From positions 62,435,001 through 62,499,000 of the forward strand of contig NC_133026.1 in NCBI RefSeq assembly GCF_048771995.1: a stretch of DNA of 64,000 bases, written 5' to 3'. The position numbers and the translations under genes are program-made. The notes under the pieces are model-generated. The model did no database searches and was not told where the DNA came from. It saw only the letters and a program-made list of their open reading frames with translations. Below, in pieces: positions 61,401-64,000 of the stretch. How positions within the stretch are numbered: position 1 is the first letter of the stretch; each line of letters begins with the position of its first letter. Source of the DNA: Taeniopygia guttata. Taxonomy: Eukaryota; Chordata; Aves; Passeriformes; Estrildidae.

Positions 61401-64000
61401 GGAGCTTTGCTCAGAGTGATTGTAGAGCTCAGCCTTCCAAGCCCAAGAGGCATTTTTATGCTCCCACCTGTGATGCTCTGCCCACCTCTCCCCTTATGAG
61501 GGAAGGCCAAAACTCCCTCTGGAGCTGTAGCTTGTCAGTGCTGCCAATATCATGTCTCCGGATTAGAAGTCAAGTCCAGAACACTGTGGACTCTGTTTCT
61601 AAAAGAAACATTTTTCCACAGCTTTCCTTGCTCACAGCTAAACTTGAGAGCAGATATAACAAGGGGAGGCTCCTGGGTTGTAGGCCATAGTACTGGCTAC
61701 ATACAAGAAGTAAAGAATTTCCTCTGCTCCCACTGTTCAAAGTCAATAGTGGAGATTCTATTCCTCAGGAGTTGCTCAAAAACTTTTGCCCATTTATTCT
61801 GCTTCAGTGACCTTTGGTTTAAGTGTTAGGTCTCAGCAATACAAGATTAGTGAATAGACATGAAAACCAACTGTATTTAAAAATCCCACTTCAAACACTC
61901 TTTCTATTAATTTCTTCTCTTTGATGCTGATATTTCTGCTGTCTCCACTGTTACCTACAGAATCTACTGGCAGCAGAGGGCTGAAAGTCAGCTCAACAGA
62001 TGCTTGAAATGCCACTACTCCCACTGAGTGCATCTGAGAGACTGGTGGCTCCAATGAAATGCACTGAGACTGGGAGCATTGCAGAAGGAAATTATGCTTC
62101 ATTCTGGAATTAGTATAGCAAGACCTACTGTTCAATCAAGCTTTCTCTGAGCTGTGATTAAGATACAGAGACAAATCCACTAGTCTTTGGCAGTCACCAG
62201 CGTATTTACAAGAGCATATCAGTCTGAATTTCTGCTTCCTATTGGCAAAGGCCACTTCACAGGCCTCTTATTAGAGAGTGGAACAAGCATCTTCATGCTC
62301 TCTCCATGGATTGCCCCCCCCAACTCCATACAGCCCACATGGATCCATCTCATCCACTTACTCGGTCTTCTCTGCCATGTGGACTACACAGTGCTTGGAA
62401 AACTGAGTTCATGTGCCTCAAGGTCTCTGCTTCCAGGACTGACAAGTCTTGTCAGTCTTGTGTCTTTGTGCTTCCTTTAAACCACTTTCTCATTGGTTTT
62501 GTTCCCCTCACTTGGAAGTTTTTTTGGGTCATGGACCATTACTTTTGAGACTGAACAGCTTCTTCAGGTCCTGCTGGTTCCAGCACTTGAAATAATAAGA
62601 CACATTGATATCTGTGATGGTAATGTGGTGCTGACAATGGACAGCTTGGATTCTGACCAAAATATCAGCCCCACCTCCCAAATCTAATTCCAGACCTCCA
62701 GTCTAGAGTTCTGATTTTAGATTTTGTTCTAGACCTCTTTTTTTTCCTCTTTGAGAGATTCTTGAACAACTGTCAGAAAGACTCGACTTGTGATTCAGAA
62801 ATAAAAAGGCTTGGCAATCACCCTGACCCCTTTTGAAACAACATCTTAATCTACTGCTAAAACGTACTTTTAAAACTCATGGAAATACGTTCTTCCACAT
62901 ATTCTTAGTGAAATAGCTAAATAAGGCACTAGGCATTAATTTCAAGGAAAATAGTTAGAAATGTCACTTCAGTTAAAACATCATTGGTCATTTTTATATA
63001 GCAACTGTTGTTCATGCAATACCATTTAATTCAGCCATGTATTTAAAATCACTAAAGGTTTTTCCCAATATGTAATTTTCTCCATCATCTAAATATCATG
63101 GCAAGCAACACCCCATGGGAAACATAGTGAAGACAGCAAACCTGCTTGATTAGAATTGCAGGCTGTAAGGCAAGCAACACAGAGCAAAATTAAAGGTCAC
63201 CTGTGATCCCACAGCATTAACCCTGTGCCTGCAATTAATACACACAGATACTGGTTTTAAAAAGACTACCACAAGAAAACCCCAGCACATCATGCACAAG
63301 GGATCTGATGCCTCCAAACCGTAACAGGATGGAAAGAATGAGCCCATCAAAGTGGATGCCCAAAAATTGTACCAAATATTCCTGAAAGCTGAAATACTAC
63401 CAGAGCATAATGCAGAATGAGAGAAAAAGGGAGTTGATGGGAGGAAGGAAAGGGAGGGGGAAATGTCCTTTGATAGCAGACAGACGATGATATTTTTTGG
63501 CACAGTCAATATGCCAAAAGAATGAGAACAATGAACAGTCACTGGGGACCTGTGGTCAGATCACGACATCTATCAAATGCAAAACACACAGCCTCACTTT
63601 GACTATTTCCTTTATGTTTTACTGCATCATGAGGAGAAAGGGAGTTGAGATGATAAGTGGTGAAGAGACGGCATGAAAAATTACATGTTTTGTTGACAGC
63701 TGAGAAATGAAAATGCTCCCAATATGGGAACCCAATTGTTGATGGACACCTGATGGCTTTGCTGGATTGAACGGTTCTCTAGGTGTCTTCACCTCTGATG
63801 TATGGCTTCTTCGAGCAAGAAAATATTCAAGCCTGAGAGCTCTTGTTCAGGTCTCAAGTTTATCCACTCAAAAGTTTTCGTAAATTAAAAACATGTTGGG
63901 ACACTCAGGTCATGCACTATGAAATAAGCTTTCTTGAAACTCAGGCAAAACTTTCCACTGTTATGGAAAAGAATTTGCCTAGAAGTCCTGAACACAATAA
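58496..64000. other. Intergenic sequence with long unassigned ORFs
   Basis: A 210-codon ORF (60074-60706, +) overlaps a 190-codon ORF (59761-60333, -), and a 172-codon ORF lies at 58523-59041 (-). None has a recognisable domain. The stretch 59.4-59.72 kb has homeodomain-like words and a conserved-element texture. The rest shows no features I can name. Confidence 0.45.
58891..58925. repeat. 19-bp tandem duplication (1.8 copies)
   Basis: TTGCAGAACTGTTTGCTGG is followed at once by TTGCAGAACTGTTTGC. The copies are identical, suggesting recent slippage. Confidence 0.9.

Overview
This is a stretch of vertebrate nuclear DNA, most likely from a bird and at least from a sauropsid. The basis is a clear SLC22A23 orthologue with compact introns, CR1 LINE 3'-tail fragments of the type common in birds, and mostly AT-rich non-coding sequence with a single sharp CpG island. 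I cannot name the species.

Layout. The left half (1 to about 33,010) is the 5' part of SLC22A23, an orphan member of the organic-ion transporter family, read on the minus strand. Exon 1 (32480-33010), exon 2 (16238-16341, 104 bp) and exon 3 (10892-11046, 155 bp) are all in the window, have consensus GT/AG borders and join in phase. They encode residues 1-263, from the N-terminus to the region of TM4. Exon 4 and everything after it lie off the left edge. Introns 1 and 2 are 16,138 and 5,191 bp; at least 10.9 kb of intron 3 is present. Exon 1 sits in a CpG island of about 2 kb (32.27-34.34 kb) that should contain the promoter. A start-stop upstream ORF (ATG followed directly by TGA) lies 24 nt before the main ATG.

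The right half (34.3-64 kb) is AT-rich intergenic DNA lying upstream of SLC22A23. I find no convincing protein-coding gene in it. In human the region upstream of SLC22A23 is also gene-poor. It holds fossils and simple repeats: a possible Ty3/Gypsy integrase scrap (37.6 kb), an antisense CR1 tail (37.85 kb), a CR1 3' end that runs straight into a perfect (CCCTT)n microsatellite of about 52 units (41.3 kb), a probable MIR/L2-type tail (58.4 kb), and AT and GT microsatellites.

The most interesting signals are the long (CCCTT)n/(AAGGG)n tract born on a CR1 tail, which has the same motif as the human RFC1 expansion; the start-stop uORF of SLC22A23; a cluster of six GATA sites, two of them in a 10-bp inverted repeat (48.8-49.3 kb); a palindromic AP-1 pair in intron 1; and a GC-rich 23-bp hairpin in intron 2. 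I saw nothing that amounts to a new multigene system.
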